A DNA stretch of 64,000 bases, from NCBI RefSeq assembly GCF_010450875.1, contig NZ_CP048422.1:1643001-1707000 (forward strand), given 5' to 3'. The DNA comes from Sphingomonas insulae. Lineage in GTDB: Bacteria; Pseudomonadota; Alphaproteobacteria; Sphingomonadales; Sphingomonadaceae. Below the pieces are notes generated by a model. It ran no database searches, was not told the origin of the DNA, and was given only the letters and a program-made list of their open reading frames with translations. This document shows, in pieces, positions 1 through 9,568 of this stretch (its first letter is position 1; every line of letters starts with the position of its first letter). Made by a program: the position numbers and the translations under genes.

Positions 1-3000
1 GGCTGCACGTCGGCCGGCTGGTGCTGGCAAAGCCGGTGACCGGCCAGACGCACATGGTCCGCATCGACGGCGCGGTGCACATCGCCGACCGTCGTGCGCA
101 ACTCGTCACCGATGCGGCCGCCCTGAAGGGCGCTGGCGTCGCCGGCGGCGATACGTTGCACCTCAAGCTGGATGCGGTGCCCGAGCAGAACAAGCTCGAC
201 ATCGACATGAAACTGAACGCCCCGGTCGGCGGCGTCGTCGCGACCATGGGTTCGCTGAAAGCGCCGTTGACCGCGACGGTCGATGGGCGTGGCAGCTGGA
301 AGGCGTGGCAGGGCAAGGCACTCGCCACGCTGGGCGGCGGGCAGCTCGCGAACCTCGACGTCAGTGCGCGCGATGGCCACATCCAGGTCCGCGGCTTCAC
401 CACGCCCGGTCTGTACCTGCAGGGGCCGGTCGAACGTCTGACCGTGCCGCGGCTGGACCTGGCGCTGGACACTACGCTCAATGACCGCAAGGCGGATACG
501 CGGCTGACGCTGAAGTCGGACGCGCTGGCGGTCGATGCGGGCGGTCTGCTCGACCTCGCCAACAGCCGCTTCGGCAATTTCGCGGTGGATGCCAAGCTGC
601 TGACGCCGGGCGCGATCGCCCCCAACCTGCGCGGGCGCGACGTGACCGCGCGTGTCGTCCTCGACGGTGCATTCGCGACGCCGACGGTCGACTATAAGGT
701 GAAGGCCGCCGCGATCGGCTTCGGCACGACCACGGTCGAGAATGTCTATGCCGAAGGCCTGGCGCGGGTGAACGCGGACCGCATTCTGGTGCCGGTCAAC
801 GCCCGTGCGCGCCGGGTCACCGGATTGAATGCCGCCATTGGCGGGCTGGCGAACAACGTCCGCATCCAGGGCGACTTTGCGATCGCGATGCCGAACATCC
901 TGTCGGACAATCTGCGTATCCGGTCGGACAATATCGACGCGACCGCAGTGATCGTCGCCAACACCCAAACGGGCCGCTACACCGGCGCGCTGAAGGGGCG
1001 GGTCAACAACTACCGGCTCGACAGCATCGGCATTCTCAACCTGTCGACCGACGCCAAACTGGTGCCGGGCGCCAATGGCGGGTTCGGGATCACCGGCCGC
1101 GTCGTCGCGCAGACCAAGCAGCTGTTCAACAGTGGCGTGCGCGACTTCCTCGGCGGCAATGCGATCGTACGCAGCGACATCGGCTACAGCCCGGAAGGTA
1201 TCGTCACCTTCCGCAACCTGCGGATGAGCGCGCCAGGATTCCGGATCACCCGCGGCGAGGGCCGGTTCGATCCGGCGAACGGCAGCGTGCTGGTCAACGC
1301 CGAAGCCTATTCGGCGCAATACGGGCCATTGTCCGCCCGCGTCACCGGCAGCGCCACCGCGCCCGTCGTGGTGCTGCGCGCGGCCCGACCGGGCGTCGGC
1401 ATCGGGCTGGTCAACCTCAATGCGCGCGTTGTCGGGCGTAACGGGGCGTATGCCGTCACCGCCAGCGGTGGGACCGATTATGGCCCGTTCACCGCCGACG
1501 TGCTGGTCCGGCCGAGCCCGCAGCTCACCGTCGACGTCAACCGCGTCGTGCTGGGCGGCATCGCCGCGCATGGACGCATCGCCGCGACCGCAGCGGGGCC
1601 GTTCGCCGGATCGCTGCAGTTCGCGGGGCGCGGTGTGAGTGGTAGCGTGAAGCTGGGCAACCAGGGCGGTTATCAGCGCGCCGATGTCGCCGCACGTGCC
1701 TATAACGCCAGCATTCCCGGCGTCGCGGACTTCACCATCGGCCGTGCGATCGTCACCGGCAACGTCGTGATGTTCCCCAAGGCGCCGCAGGTGATCGCCG
1801 ACGTCCAGGTCGCTGACACCCGCTACAATGCCTTCGTCATCCAGGCGATGCGCGCCAAGGTGAACTATGTCGGCGGTCGCGGCACCGCGCAGGCGCTGCT
1901 CACCGGGTCGAGCGGTGTGCCGTTGCGGGTCGCCGTCAACGCGCAATTGTCGCCGGGCAATTATCTAGTCGCCGCGCAGGGTCAGGCGAACAACATCCCG
2001 TTCCATACGGTCAATCCGGCGCGCATCACGTCGGTGGCAAGCGCCTATCGCCTTGCGGCGACGCGGATCGACTTCGGCCAGGGGCCGACGGCCGGATCGG
2101 CGCGTATCGCCGGTTCGTTCGGCGGCGGCATCACCGCGGCGCAGGCCCGCCTCGATCGGCTCAACCTGTCGATGCTGTCGGCATTCGTGCCCGATCTGGG
2201 CTTGTCCGGTGCCGTTACCGGCAGCCTGGACTATCGCCAGCAGGGCAGCGCGATACCGGCCGCCGACGCACGATTGGCGATCAGCGGGTTCCAGCGCACC
2301 GGGCTCGCCGCGGTGTCCGAGCCGGTCGATGTGCAGTTCGTCGGCCGTCTCGTCCCCGATGGCGGCGAAGCGCGGGCGCTGATCAAACGCGGGCCGAATA
2401 CCATCGGTCGCCTGCTCGCGACGCTTCGTCCGTTGCCGCCGGGTGCCGGATCCTGGACGATGCGCCTGATGCAGGCGCCGCTGTCCGGCGGTATCCGCTA
2501 CAACGGCCCGTCGGCAGTGCTGTTCAGCCTCGCCGCACTGCCGCAGCAGCAATTGTCCGGGCCGATCGCGGTCGCTGCTGACTTTTCGGGCCGGGTATCC
2601 GCACCGCAGCTGAACGGCCTGATCCGTGCCGACAACCTCACCTACGACAACGAGACCTTCGGTACCCGCTTGTCGCAGATGAAGATCGCGGCCCGGTTCT
2701 CCAACGATCGGCTCGAACTGACCAACCTGTCCGCGCGCGCCGGCAGCGGCACCGTGCAGGCCCAGGGCAGCGTTGGCCTGGCGGCGGATAGCGGCTTCCC
2801 GATCGACCTGCGCGCCAAGCTGGACAATGCGCAGCTTGCCAAGAGTGACGCGCTGGCGGCGACGACGTCGGGTGATATCCTGTTCACCTATGGCCGTGAC
2901 GGCGGGCTGTTGCAGGGCAACCTGAACATTCCCGAGGCCCGCTATCAGATCATCCGGCAGGGTTCGGCAGAGGTCCCTGAACTCACGGGCATTCGGCGCA

Positions 3001-3773
3001 AGAGCCAATTGGTCACCGTGCGGCCCACCGACCGGCCGAAACCGGCGCCGATCAGCGTCATCAAACTCGATCTGACGGTACGTGCTGCCAACCAGCTGTT
3101 CGTGTCCGGCATGGGCCTCGAATCCGAGTGGGAGATGAACCTGAAGGTGGGCGGCACCTCCGCGGCGCCGGTGATTGCCGGCGGCCTCGATCTGGTGCGC
3201 GGGACCTATTCGTTCGCGGGCAAGCGCTTCGAGGTGACGCGCGGCACCATCCGCTTCCGGGGTGGTCAGCTGACCGACCCGGACATCAACATCCAGGCGT
3301 CGACCACCGTCAACGGGATCACCGCGGTCATCGCGATCACCGGCACCGGCCAGCGTCCACAGATCGCCTTCACCTCCACCCCGGCGCTGCCGCAGGACGA
3401 GGTGCTCAGCCGCCTGTTGTTCGGTACCAACCCCGAAAACCTGTCGGCGACCGAGGCGATCCAGCTGGCCAGTGCGCTCAACTCGCTGCGCGGGTCGGGC
3501 GGGGGCGGGCTCAACCCGCTCGGCAAGCTACGCTCGGCGACGGGATTCGATCGCCTGCGTGTGCTGGGCGCCGACGAGGCGAGCGGTCGCGGCACCAGCC
3601 TGGCGGCGGGCAAGTACCTGACCGACGACATCTACGTCGAGATCGTGACCGATGCCCGCGGCTTCACCGCCACGCAGCTGGAGATCGCACTGACGCGGGC
3701 TTTGAGCCTGCTCACCTCCACCGGATCGGCCGGCGGATCGGATGCCCGACTGAAATATTCGAAAGACTATTGA
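1..3773 (+). CDS. tamB: TamB (translocation and assembly module, DUF490), 5' truncated by the window
   Basis: The reading frame is open from base 3, so the gene begins upstream; about 1,256 residues are visible and the stop is at 3771-3773. TamB is an inner-membrane-anchored periplasmic protein with a long beta-helical groove, working with the outer-membrane protein TamA in outer-membrane biogenesis and lipid transport. The visible part is the typical low-complexity beta-repeat region rich in Gly, Ala, Asn and Val, ending in the conserved C-terminal domain with GGLDLVRGTYSFAGKRF and the LPQDEVLSRLLFG segment near the end. tamA would be expected just upstream, outside the window. Family call firm; the N-terminal anchor cannot be seen. 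Confidence 0.88.
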   Translation, partial: LHVGRLVLAKPVTGQTHMVRIDGAVHIADRRAQLVTDAAALKGAGVAGGDTLHLKLDAVPEQNKLDIDMKLNAPVGGVVATMGSLKAPLTATVDGRGSWKAWQGKALATLGGGQLANLDVSARDGHIQVRGFTTPGLYLQGPVERLTVPRLDLALDTTLNDRKADTRLTLKSDALAVDAGGLLDLANSRFGNFAVDAKLLTPGAIAPNLRGRDVTARVVLDGAFATPTVDYKVKAAAIGFGTTTVENVYAEGLARVNADRILVPVNARARRVTGLNAAIGGLANNVRIQGDFAIAMPNILSDNLRIRSDNIDATAVIVANTQTGRYTGALKGRVNNYRLDSIGILNLSTDAKLVPGANGGFGITGRVVAQTKQLFNSGVRDFLGGNAIVRSDIGYSPEGIVTFRNLRMSAPGFRITRGEGRFDPANGSVLVNAEAYSAQYGPLSARVTGSATAPVVVLRAARPGVGIGLVNLNARVVGRNGAYAVTASGGTDYGPFTADVLVRPSPQLTVDVNRVVLGGIAAHGRIAATAAGPFAGSLQFAGRGVSGSVKLGNQGGYQRADVAARAYNASIPGVADFTIGRAIVTGNVVMFPKAPQVIADVQVADTRYNAFVIQAMRAKVNYVGGRGTAQALLTGSSGVPLRVAVNAQLSPGNYLVAAQGQANNIPFHTVNPARITSVASAYRLAATRIDFGQGPTAGSARIAGSFGGGITAAQARLDRLNLSMLSAFVPDLGLSGAVTGSLDYRQQGSAIPAADARLAISGFQRTGLAAVSEPVDVQFVGRLVPDGGEARALIKRGPNTIGRLLATLRPLPPGAGSWTMRLMQAPLSGGIRYNGPSAVLFSLAALPQQQLSGPIAVAADFSGRVSAPQLNGLIRADNLTYDNETFGTRLSQMKIAARFSNDRLELTNLSARAGSGTVQAQGSVGLAADSGFPIDLRAKLDNAQLAKSDALAATTSGDILFTYGRDGGLLQGNLNIPEARYQIIRQGSAEVPELTGIRRKSQLVTVRPTDRPKPAPISVIKLDLTVRAANQLFVSGMGLESEWEMNLKVGGTSAAPVIAGGLDLVRGTYSFAGKRFEVTRGTIRFRGGQLTDPDINIQASTTVNGITAVIAITGTGQRPQIAFTSTPALPQDEVLSRLLFGTNPENLSATEAIQLASALNSLRGSGGGGLNPLGKLRSATGFDRLRVLGADEASGRGTSLAAGKYLTDDIYVEIVTDARGFTATQLEIALTRALSLLTSTGSAGGSDARLKYSKDY

Positions 3774-3831
3774 GGCCGATTGCGATAGGCCTCTCCACGA
3801 AAACCGAATAACGGGTATGGTGGAGAGGTTG

Positions 3832-5328
3832 ATGGTCGAGCATGTCGACGTAGTCGTGGTGGGTGCCGGTATATCCGGGATCGGGCAGGGCTATCACTTG
3901 CAGACGCGCTGCCCGGATCGCAGCTATGTGATCCTCGAAGGGCGGTCCGCGATCGGTGGCACCTGGGACCTGTTTCGCTATCCGGGTATCCGTTCCGACA
4001 GCGACATGCACACACTGGGCTTCTCGTTCCACCCGTGGACGAACGCCAAGTCGATCGCGGACGGCCCGTCGATCCGCAGCTATGTTGAGGAAACTGCCCG
4101 CTGCTACGGCATTGATCGGCATATCCGCTTCCGCCACCACGTCACCAGTGCCGCATGGTCGACCGAGGATGCGCGCTGGACCGTTGCGGTCACCGGCCCC
4201 GAAGGGCAGCCACTGGTGTTCACATGCAACTTCCTGTGCATGTGTTCAGGCTATTACAATTACGCCAAGGGCTACACGCCCGAATTCGCCGGAGCCGAAC
4301 GCTTCGGCGGGCGGATCGTCCATCCGCAATTGTGGCCGGAAGACCTCGATTACGCCGGCAAGCGCGTGGTCGTGATCGGCAGTGGCGCGACGGCGGTGAC
4401 GCTGGTGCCCGAAATGGCCAGGACGGCGGCGCATGTCACGATGTTGCAGCGGTCGCCCACCTACGTCGTCTCCCGGCCGGCGGAGGACAAAGTCGCCAAC
4501 TGGCTACGCGGCAAGCTTCCCGCCAAGGCCGCCTATGGCGTGACCCGCTGGAAGAACGTGCTGACCAGCATGGTCTTCTATCGCATCGCCAAGAAACAGC
4601 CCGAGAAGTTCAAGCAGCGCCTGATCAATATGGTGCGCGACCATCTGGGTCCCGACTATGACGTCGATACCCACTTCACGCCCCGCTACAATCCCTGGGA
4701 CCAGCGGTTATGCCTGGTTCCCGATGCCGATCTGTTCGAAAGCATCAAGCGCGGCGATGCCGCCGTGATGACCGGCACGATCGACGGGTTCACGGAAACC
4801 GGCATCCACCTGTCTTCGGGCGAAGACCTGCCCGCCGATATCGTCGTCACGGCAACCGGACTGGAACTCCAGTTGCTCAGCGACGTCCGCTTCAGCAAGG
4901 ACGGTGCGCCGATCGATCTGTCGAAAGCACTCCAATATAAAGGGATGATGTTCTCGGACGTCCCGAATCTCGCCTATACGTTCGGGTATACCAATGCCTC
5001 GTGGACGTTGAAGGCGGATCTGGTGGCGACCTATGTCTGTCGCCTGCTGAACACGATGAAGAAGCGCGGGCTGCGCCAGGCGACCCCGCATAACAGCGAT
5101 GCGAGCATGGCGACGGAACCGTTCGTCGATTTCAGTTCAGGCTACATCCAGCGCGCCGAGCACAAACTGCCAAAGCAGGGCGCACGCAAGCCGTGGAAGC
5201 TCAACCAGAACTACGCGCTCGACATCCTCGCGCTACGTCTGGGTTCCGTCGACGACGATATGGAGTTCGGCAATCCCGCCAACGGGCGTGGACACAATGC
5301 CGCGCTACGGTCCGTCGGCGCCATGTGA
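3832..5328 (+). CDS. FAD-dependent monooxygenase of the Baeyer-Villiger type
   Basis: A 498-residue flavoprotein monooxygenase. It has an N-terminal FAD-binding GxGxxG (VVGAGISGIG, about residue 10), the Baeyer-Villiger fingerprint FxGxxxHxxxWP (FGGRIVHPQLWP, about 158-169) and a second Rossmann motif for NADPH (GSGATAV, about 183). Known enzymes of this family insert oxygen next to a ketone or oxidise N or S atoms; the substrate here is unknown. I prefer the ATG at 3832, preceded by GGAGAGG, over an in-frame ATG five codons upstream at 3817 without a clear ribosome site. It stands alone, 58 bases after tamB, and is followed by a 400-base non-coding gap. Confidence 0.85.
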   Translation: MVEHVDVVVVGAGISGIGQGYHLQTRCPDRSYVILEGRSAIGGTWDLFRYPGIRSDSDMHTLGFSFHPWTNAKSIADGPSIRSYVEETARCYGIDRHIRFRHHVTSAAWSTEDARWTVAVTGPEGQPLVFTCNFLCMCSGYYNYAKGYTPEFAGAERFGGRIVHPQLWPEDLDYAGKRVVVIGSGATAVTLVPEMARTAAHVTMLQRSPTYVVSRPAEDKVANWLRGKLPAKAAYGVTRWKNVLTSMVFYRIAKKQPEKFKQRLINMVRDHLGPDYDVDTHFTPRYNPWDQRLCLVPDADLFESIKRGDAAVMTGTIDGFTETGIHLSSGEDLPADIVVTATGLELQLLSDVRFSKDGAPIDLSKALQYKGMMFSDVPNLAYTFGYTNASWTLKADLVATYVCRLLNTMKKRGLRQATPHNSDASMATEPFVDFSSGYIQRAEHKLPKQGARKPWKLNQNYALDILALRLGSVDDDMEFGNPANGRGHNAALRSVGAM

Positions 5329-5456
5329 AGACGCCTGAACAGGCTCGTTTTTCAGAAGCAGATGGTCACGTGCGCTCGCGGCTATCGTGACATGTCTAGC
5401 TTACTGCGCAGCGCGGACCAGGATGCCCTGGTTCGCAGCCATAAATATGCGCCATC

Positions 5457-5517
5457 AAAAGCGGCTCGAGGGCCCGTTCATCGGACGGATCGCCCGTCAA
5501 CCGGTCACTCGAGCCGC
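5457..5517 (-). terminator. Rho-independent terminator of the small minus-strand unit
   Basis: A perfect 10-bp inverted repeat (GCGGCTCGAG at 5461-5470 and its complement at 5508-5517) encloses a 37-base loop, which can fold further. On the minus strand it is followed by a short T run (complement of 5457-5460). It lies 7 bases past the stop of the 19-codon ORF and points the same way. Confidence 0.55.
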
Positions 5518-5524
5518 AACGTCT

Positions 5525-5584
5525 TTACCAGGGCGGAATGTTAACGTGAATGGCCGCCAGCAGCTCTGCAAAAAATGCGTACAT
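5525..5584 (-). CDS. Candidate 19-residue small protein or leader peptide
   Basis: Too short for ordinary gene finders. The minus strand reads MYAFFAELLAAIHVNIPPW then TAA. The ATG is preceded by AAGGGAG with six bases between, one of the best ribosome sites in the window. A sigma70-like promoter lies about 40 bases upstream and a hairpin terminator starts 7 bases downstream, giving a self-contained transcript of roughly 160 bases. The peptide is hydrophobic and amphipathic with a Pro-Pro-Trp end. I do not recognise it. It could be a small membrane-associated protein, the coding part of a dual-function RNA, or a short ORF that protects an sRNA. Function unknown; the convergence of signals is the argument for it being real. 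Confidence 0.5.
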   Translation of the reverse strand: MYAFFAELLAAIHVNIPPW

Positions 5585-5623
5585 GCTAATCTCCCTTATC
5601 GTGGCATCGTTAGATGCACGTTA

Positions 5624-5652
5624 ATCTTAACGTAAAATTAAGCACGTTTCAA
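5624..5652 (-). promoter_or_regulatory. Candidate sigma70 promoter for the 19-residue peptide unit
   Basis: On the minus strand TTGAAA (complement of 5647-5652) is followed after exactly 17 bases by TAAGAT (complement of 5624-5629). The surrounding 5615-5650 is AT-rich for this genome. Transcription would start near 5617, about 33 bases before the peptide ATG. Confidence 0.5.
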
Positions 5653-5728
5653 CGCGGATTACGGGGCGTCCGCCGGGGGCGCTGCGGTTAAAGATATCTT
5701 CAGGTCTGTGCCCTAGGCCGTTGGGGTC

Positions 5729-7042
5729 ATGACCGCTGCGGCTCGCACAGATTCATCGGAAGCGTCGTCCGCTGCGGCAGGCGACCCGGTCGAGCACATC
5801 TCCGGCGAGATCTACCGATTCCATCTGCTGATCGAGATTGCGAATTTCCAGCACCTGCGCCGCGCGATCGGCTGCGAGCGGTCGGAGCTTCTTGCAGGGC
5901 TCGTCAGCGAGCGAGTCGGGCGGGTCATCGCCAACGGCAGCGTCGCCATCATCGGCAGAACGCAGATCGCCTGTTCGTTCCGGGATGTCGGCGTTCAGGC
6001 CATCGATCGACGCATCGCGGCGATCGACAAGGCGATCGGGCAGCCGTTCGCGCTGGACGATCAACTGGTCACGATCGAATTGACCTACGGCGGCGCCAGC
6101 GCGCCCGCCGCCCATGTCGACGACGTCGAGATCATCGAGCAGGCCGAATCCGCCCTGGCTGAGGCGCGCGTCGAATATCGGGTCGTGACCCACACGGTTC
6201 CACCCCGCACGCGATTGGATACCATCCAGTTGGCGCGCGAACTGGATGCGGCGATCGATCGGGAAGAACTCGTCCTGCACTATCAGCCGAAGGTGCATGT
6301 GCGGCGACAGGAGATCACGAGCGCCGAGGCGCTGGTGCGCTGGCGGCATCCCACGCGCGGTCTGGTCATGCCCAACGACTTCATTCCCGTCGCAGAGGAA
6401 TGCCAGCTGATCGATCGCATGACGCTGTGGACCATCCGTCGCGCCATCGCCGACCAGCGTGCGCTCGCGACTCGCGGACATGATCTGCGGCTGTTCATCA
6501 ACATCGCCGGTCAATTGCTCGCCGACACGGCGTTCGTGCGGGAGGCTTGCGATCTGGTCGGCGGCAGCGACGCCAAACTGGGTTTCGAGATCACCGAAAC
6601 CTCGGTCATTCGCGACCCCGCCAGTGCCATCGCGAACCTTCAGATTTTCGCGGATTTCGGCATAACCATCGCCATCGACGATTATGGTGCCGGTCTGTCG
6701 TCACTGGCCTATCTGAAGCAACTGCCCGCGCGCGAACTGAAGATCGACAAGCTGTTCGTCACGCAATTGACCAGTTCCAACCGCGATCCGCTGATCGTGC
6801 GATCCACCATCGACCTGGCCCACGCGCTGGAGATGGAAGTCGTTGCCGAGGGCGTCGAAACCCATGCGGCACTCGCGCTGTTGACGGTGATGGGCTGCGA
6901 CATGGTGCAGGGATTCCTGATCAGCCGTCCGGTCGTATTCGATTCGCTCGTGCAATATCTCGAGGATGGACGACATCGGGCACCGGCGCCCGATCCGCTT
7001 GCCGCGTTCGGCGGTTTCGCCGCGCACCGCCGGCTCGCTTGA
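5729..7042 (+). CDS. EAL-domain c-di-GMP phosphodiesterase
   Basis: A cytoplasmic protein of 437 residues. Residues about 25-160 look like a divergent GGDEF-like or sensory module without a GGDEF motif. The EAL domain follows, with E200 in AEALVRW, then NIAGQLL, ITETSV, IDDYGAGLSS, KIDKLFV and AEGVET. All the usual metal-binding and catalytic acids and the lysine are present, so it is probably an active hydrolase of c-di-GMP to pGpG. It is followed after 29 bases by a hybrid histidine kinase and then a lone receiver on the same strand, which suggests a co-transcribed signalling module linking phosphorelay to c-di-GMP. It has no membrane segment. Confidence 0.88.
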   Translation: MTAAARTDSSEASSAAAGDPVEHISGEIYRFHLLIEIANFQHLRRAIGCERSELLAGLVSERVGRVIANGSVAIIGRTQIACSFRDVGVQAIDRRIAAIDKAIGQPFALDDQLVTIELTYGGASAPAAHVDDVEIIEQAESALAEARVEYRVVTHTVPPRTRLDTIQLARELDAAIDREELVLHYQPKVHVRRQEITSAEALVRWRHPTRGLVMPNDFIPVAEECQLIDRMTLWTIRRAIADQRALATRGHDLRLFINIAGQLLADTAFVREACDLVGGSDAKLGFEITETSVIRDPASAIANLQIFADFGITIAIDDYGAGLSSLAYLKQLPARELKIDKLFVTQLTSSNRDPLIVRSTIDLAHALEMEVVAEGVETHAALALLTVMGCDMVQGFLISRPVVFDSLVQYLEDGRHRAPAPDPLAAFGGFAAHRRLA

Positions 7043-7071
7043 GGCGTGCGCCGGTGACGGGGCGCAGACCC

Positions 7072-9510
7072 ATGGCGACCCGCATGACGATGCCGATGCT
7101 GGCGTTCGCCGCCGCATCGCTGGCGGTGCCGGCCGTGGCACAGGGCGTCGGCCCGGACCGTTTCGACGCGCTGGTCGCGGATGCGAAGGCGACCATGCTG
7201 GTCGATCCGCACCGCTCCGTGGACAAGGCGCGCGAGGCGGAGGCGTTCGCCGCCAGGCAACCGCCGTCGACGGCGCGATCGCTGATGGGGGCGACCGCGA
7301 TGTGGCTGCACGGCGAGGCGTTGATGCGGCTGGGCGACGCGCGGAATGCGAAACCGCTGATCGACGGCGCCGTGCGGGTCGCGGCATCGCAGGCGCCGGG
7401 ATCGAAGCTGAACGGCGATGCGCTGCTGTCCAGGGGATGGATCAATACGGTCCAGGCCCGGGTCGCTGCGGCACTGGGCGATTATCAGCGCGCCCACGCG
7501 ATATTCCAGGCACTCGGCGAGACGCGCAGCCAGGCAAAGGCGTTGCAGGCGATCGGTTCGCTCTATGTCGACGCGAACGACAACACGAACGCGTTGCGCT
7601 ATTTCGATCAGGCGCTGTCGGTATACAAATCCGATCCGATGCTCGCGCTGACCCTGTACAACAATCGGGGCAACGCGTTGAATGGCCTGGATCGTTTCCA
7701 CGAGGCCGAAGCGCAGTTTCGCCAGGCGCTGGCGCTGACGGAGACGATCGGTAGCCCGATGCTGCGCGTGCTGGTGCTGGGCAACATCGCCGAAGCGCGG
7801 TTGCTGGATCACGATGTGGCCGGGGCGCAGCGCGCGATCGACGAGGGCCTGCGCCTGTCGAGCGGCGGCGAGGCGGTCGAATATCGGCACATGCTGGTCG
7901 CACTGGCGGCGCAGGCGGCATTCCAGCGCGGCGACCTGCCCGCGGCGACGCAGCTGATCGACCAGCGATTTGCGGGCGAGGATTTCGCCAAGTCCACGCT
8001 CAACGATCGCGAGGCGCATCGCACGGCCTATATGATCTATAGTCGCACCGGCGCGCACGACCTGGCGTTGCAGCACCTGGTGACGCTGAAGCGACTGGAC
8101 GACGAGGCGACGACGCTGGCGCGGTCGACGGGCGCGGCGCTGATGGCCGCCCGCTTCGATTTCGCCAATCAGGAATTGAAGATCGCCAACCTGCAACGCG
8201 ACGAAGCGCGCCGGAACGTGGCGTTCGAACAGGCGCGTACCCGCACACAGCGCAACATCTTCCTGGGCGTCGCGGCGGCGGCGGCGCTGATCGTGGCATT
8301 GCTGGCCTTCGGCATCGTCGCCCTGCGTCGCAGCCGCAACAAGGTTCGCGCCGCCAACGCCGACCTTGCGGTCACCAACACCGCGCTGGGCAAGGCGCTG
8401 GCCGCCAAGACCGAATTCCTCGCAACCACCAGCCACGAAATCCGCACGCCGCTCAACGGTATCCTGGGCATGACGCAGGTGATGCTCGCCGACCGCGGCG
8501 TTGCGGGGGCGACGCGCGACCGGCTTACCGTCGTGCACAGCGCTGGCATCACGATGCGCGCGCTGGTGGACGACATCCTCGACGTCGCCAAGATGGAAAC
8601 CGGCAATCTGGTGATCGAGGCGGCGCCGTTCGACCTCGATGCGATGCTGCGCGATTCGACACGCCTGTGGGACGATCAGGCGCGCGCCAAGGGCCTGACC
8701 TTCACGCGGGACCTGGCGACATGTCCGGGCATGATCGTCGGCGATGCAGTCCGCCTGCGCCAGATCGTCTTCAACCTGATGTCGAACGCGCTGAAATTCA
8801 CGGCCACCGGCGGCGTATCGTTGCGCGTGGCAACGGCCGGCGACGACCGGCTGCAAATCATGATCGAGGACACAGGCGTCGGCATCGCACCCGACAAGTG
8901 CGACGAGATTTTCGAATCGTTCCGCCAGGCCGACACCAGTACGACACGCCAGTTCGGCGGTACCGGCCTGGGGCTGTCGATCTGTCGCAACCTCGCCCGT
9001 GCGATGGGCGGCGACGTGACCGTGGCGAGCACGCCCGGCGCGGGATCGCGCTTCACCGTCGACCTGCCGCTGGTGCGCGCGCCCTCCATCGACGCCGCGG
9101 GAGCGGGCGCGGGCGCGGGCGCGGCGCCCGGCCTGCTGATCGTGGAGCGCAGTCCGATCACGCGCAGCATGCTGAAAACGCTGCTCCTGCCGCATGCGGG
9201 GGAGGTCGCAGTGGCGGCGTCGCTGGACGAGGCGTTGCCGATCCTGGAGCGTGGCGGTGTCGAACGGCTGCTGGTCGATGCCGCCGTGCTGTCCGCCACC
9301 GGCGATGTCGCGACCGCGGCAAACAGGCTGGTGCAGGCGGCGGGGGCCGCGCGGATCGTCGTCCTGTGGCCCGCCGACAGCGACCCCGATCGTGACGGTA
9401 TCGCAATGAAGCCCTGTTTTACGAATGTTATCAAGCCGGTCAGCGGGGCTTCACTCGTCGCATCGGTGTATCCGCCAGATGATCTCGCCCTTGTGTCGCG
9501 GGCGGCATGA
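7072..9510 (+). CDS. Hybrid sensor histidine kinase with periplasmic TPR region and degenerate receiver
   Basis: 812 residues. Start ATG 7072, with GGGG about nine bases upstream and a signal-like N-terminus ending near AVAQG. Residues about 30-390 form helical TPR-type repeats, probably periplasmic. One membrane helix follows at about 396-420, then HisKA with His455 (ATTSHEIRTPLNG), the N box (LMSNALKFT, about 570), G1 (DTGVGIAP, about 600) and G2 (GGTGLGLSI, about 629). The C-terminal 120 residues resemble a receiver: the LLVD aspartate and the KP lysine are kept, but the N-terminal acidic pair is reduced to Glu-Arg, so phosphate acceptance is doubtful. It sits between the EAL protein and a canonical receiver that could be its real output. 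Confidence 0.88.
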   Translation: MATRMTMPMLAFAAASLAVPAVAQGVGPDRFDALVADAKATMLVDPHRSVDKAREAEAFAARQPPSTARSLMGATAMWLHGEALMRLGDARNAKPLIDGAVRVAASQAPGSKLNGDALLSRGWINTVQARVAAALGDYQRAHAIFQALGETRSQAKALQAIGSLYVDANDNTNALRYFDQALSVYKSDPMLALTLYNNRGNALNGLDRFHEAEAQFRQALALTETIGSPMLRVLVLGNIAEARLLDHDVAGAQRAIDEGLRLSSGGEAVEYRHMLVALAAQAAFQRGDLPAATQLIDQRFAGEDFAKSTLNDREAHRTAYMIYSRTGAHDLALQHLVTLKRLDDEATTLARSTGAALMAARFDFANQELKIANLQRDEARRNVAFEQARTRTQRNIFLGVAAAAALIVALLAFGIVALRRSRNKVRAANADLAVTNTALGKALAAKTEFLATTSHEIRTPLNGILGMTQVMLADRGVAGATRDRLTVVHSAGITMRALVDDILDVAKMETGNLVIEAAPFDLDAMLRDSTRLWDDQARAKGLTFTRDLATCPGMIVGDAVRLRQIVFNLMSNALKFTATGGVSLRVATAGDDRLQIMIEDTGVGIAPDKCDEIFESFRQADTSTTRQFGGTGLGLSICRNLARAMGGDVTVASTPGAGSRFTVDLPLVRAPSIDAAGAGAGAGAAPGLLIVERSPITRSMLKTLLLPHAGEVAVAASLDEALPILERGGVERLLVDAAVLSATGDVATAANRLVQAAGAARIVVLWPADSDPDRDGIAMKPCFTNVIKPVSGASLVASVYPPDDLALVSRAA

Positions 9511-9568
9511 AGCGTAGACGCAAGACCATGCTTCCGACGCGATTGCCCTTCATGCAGCTGTCTGGACG

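Noticed and set aside
6709..9195. 828-codon minus-strand frame opposite the histidine kinase
   Set aside because: Shadow of a well-supported kinase; no motifs and no ribosome site.
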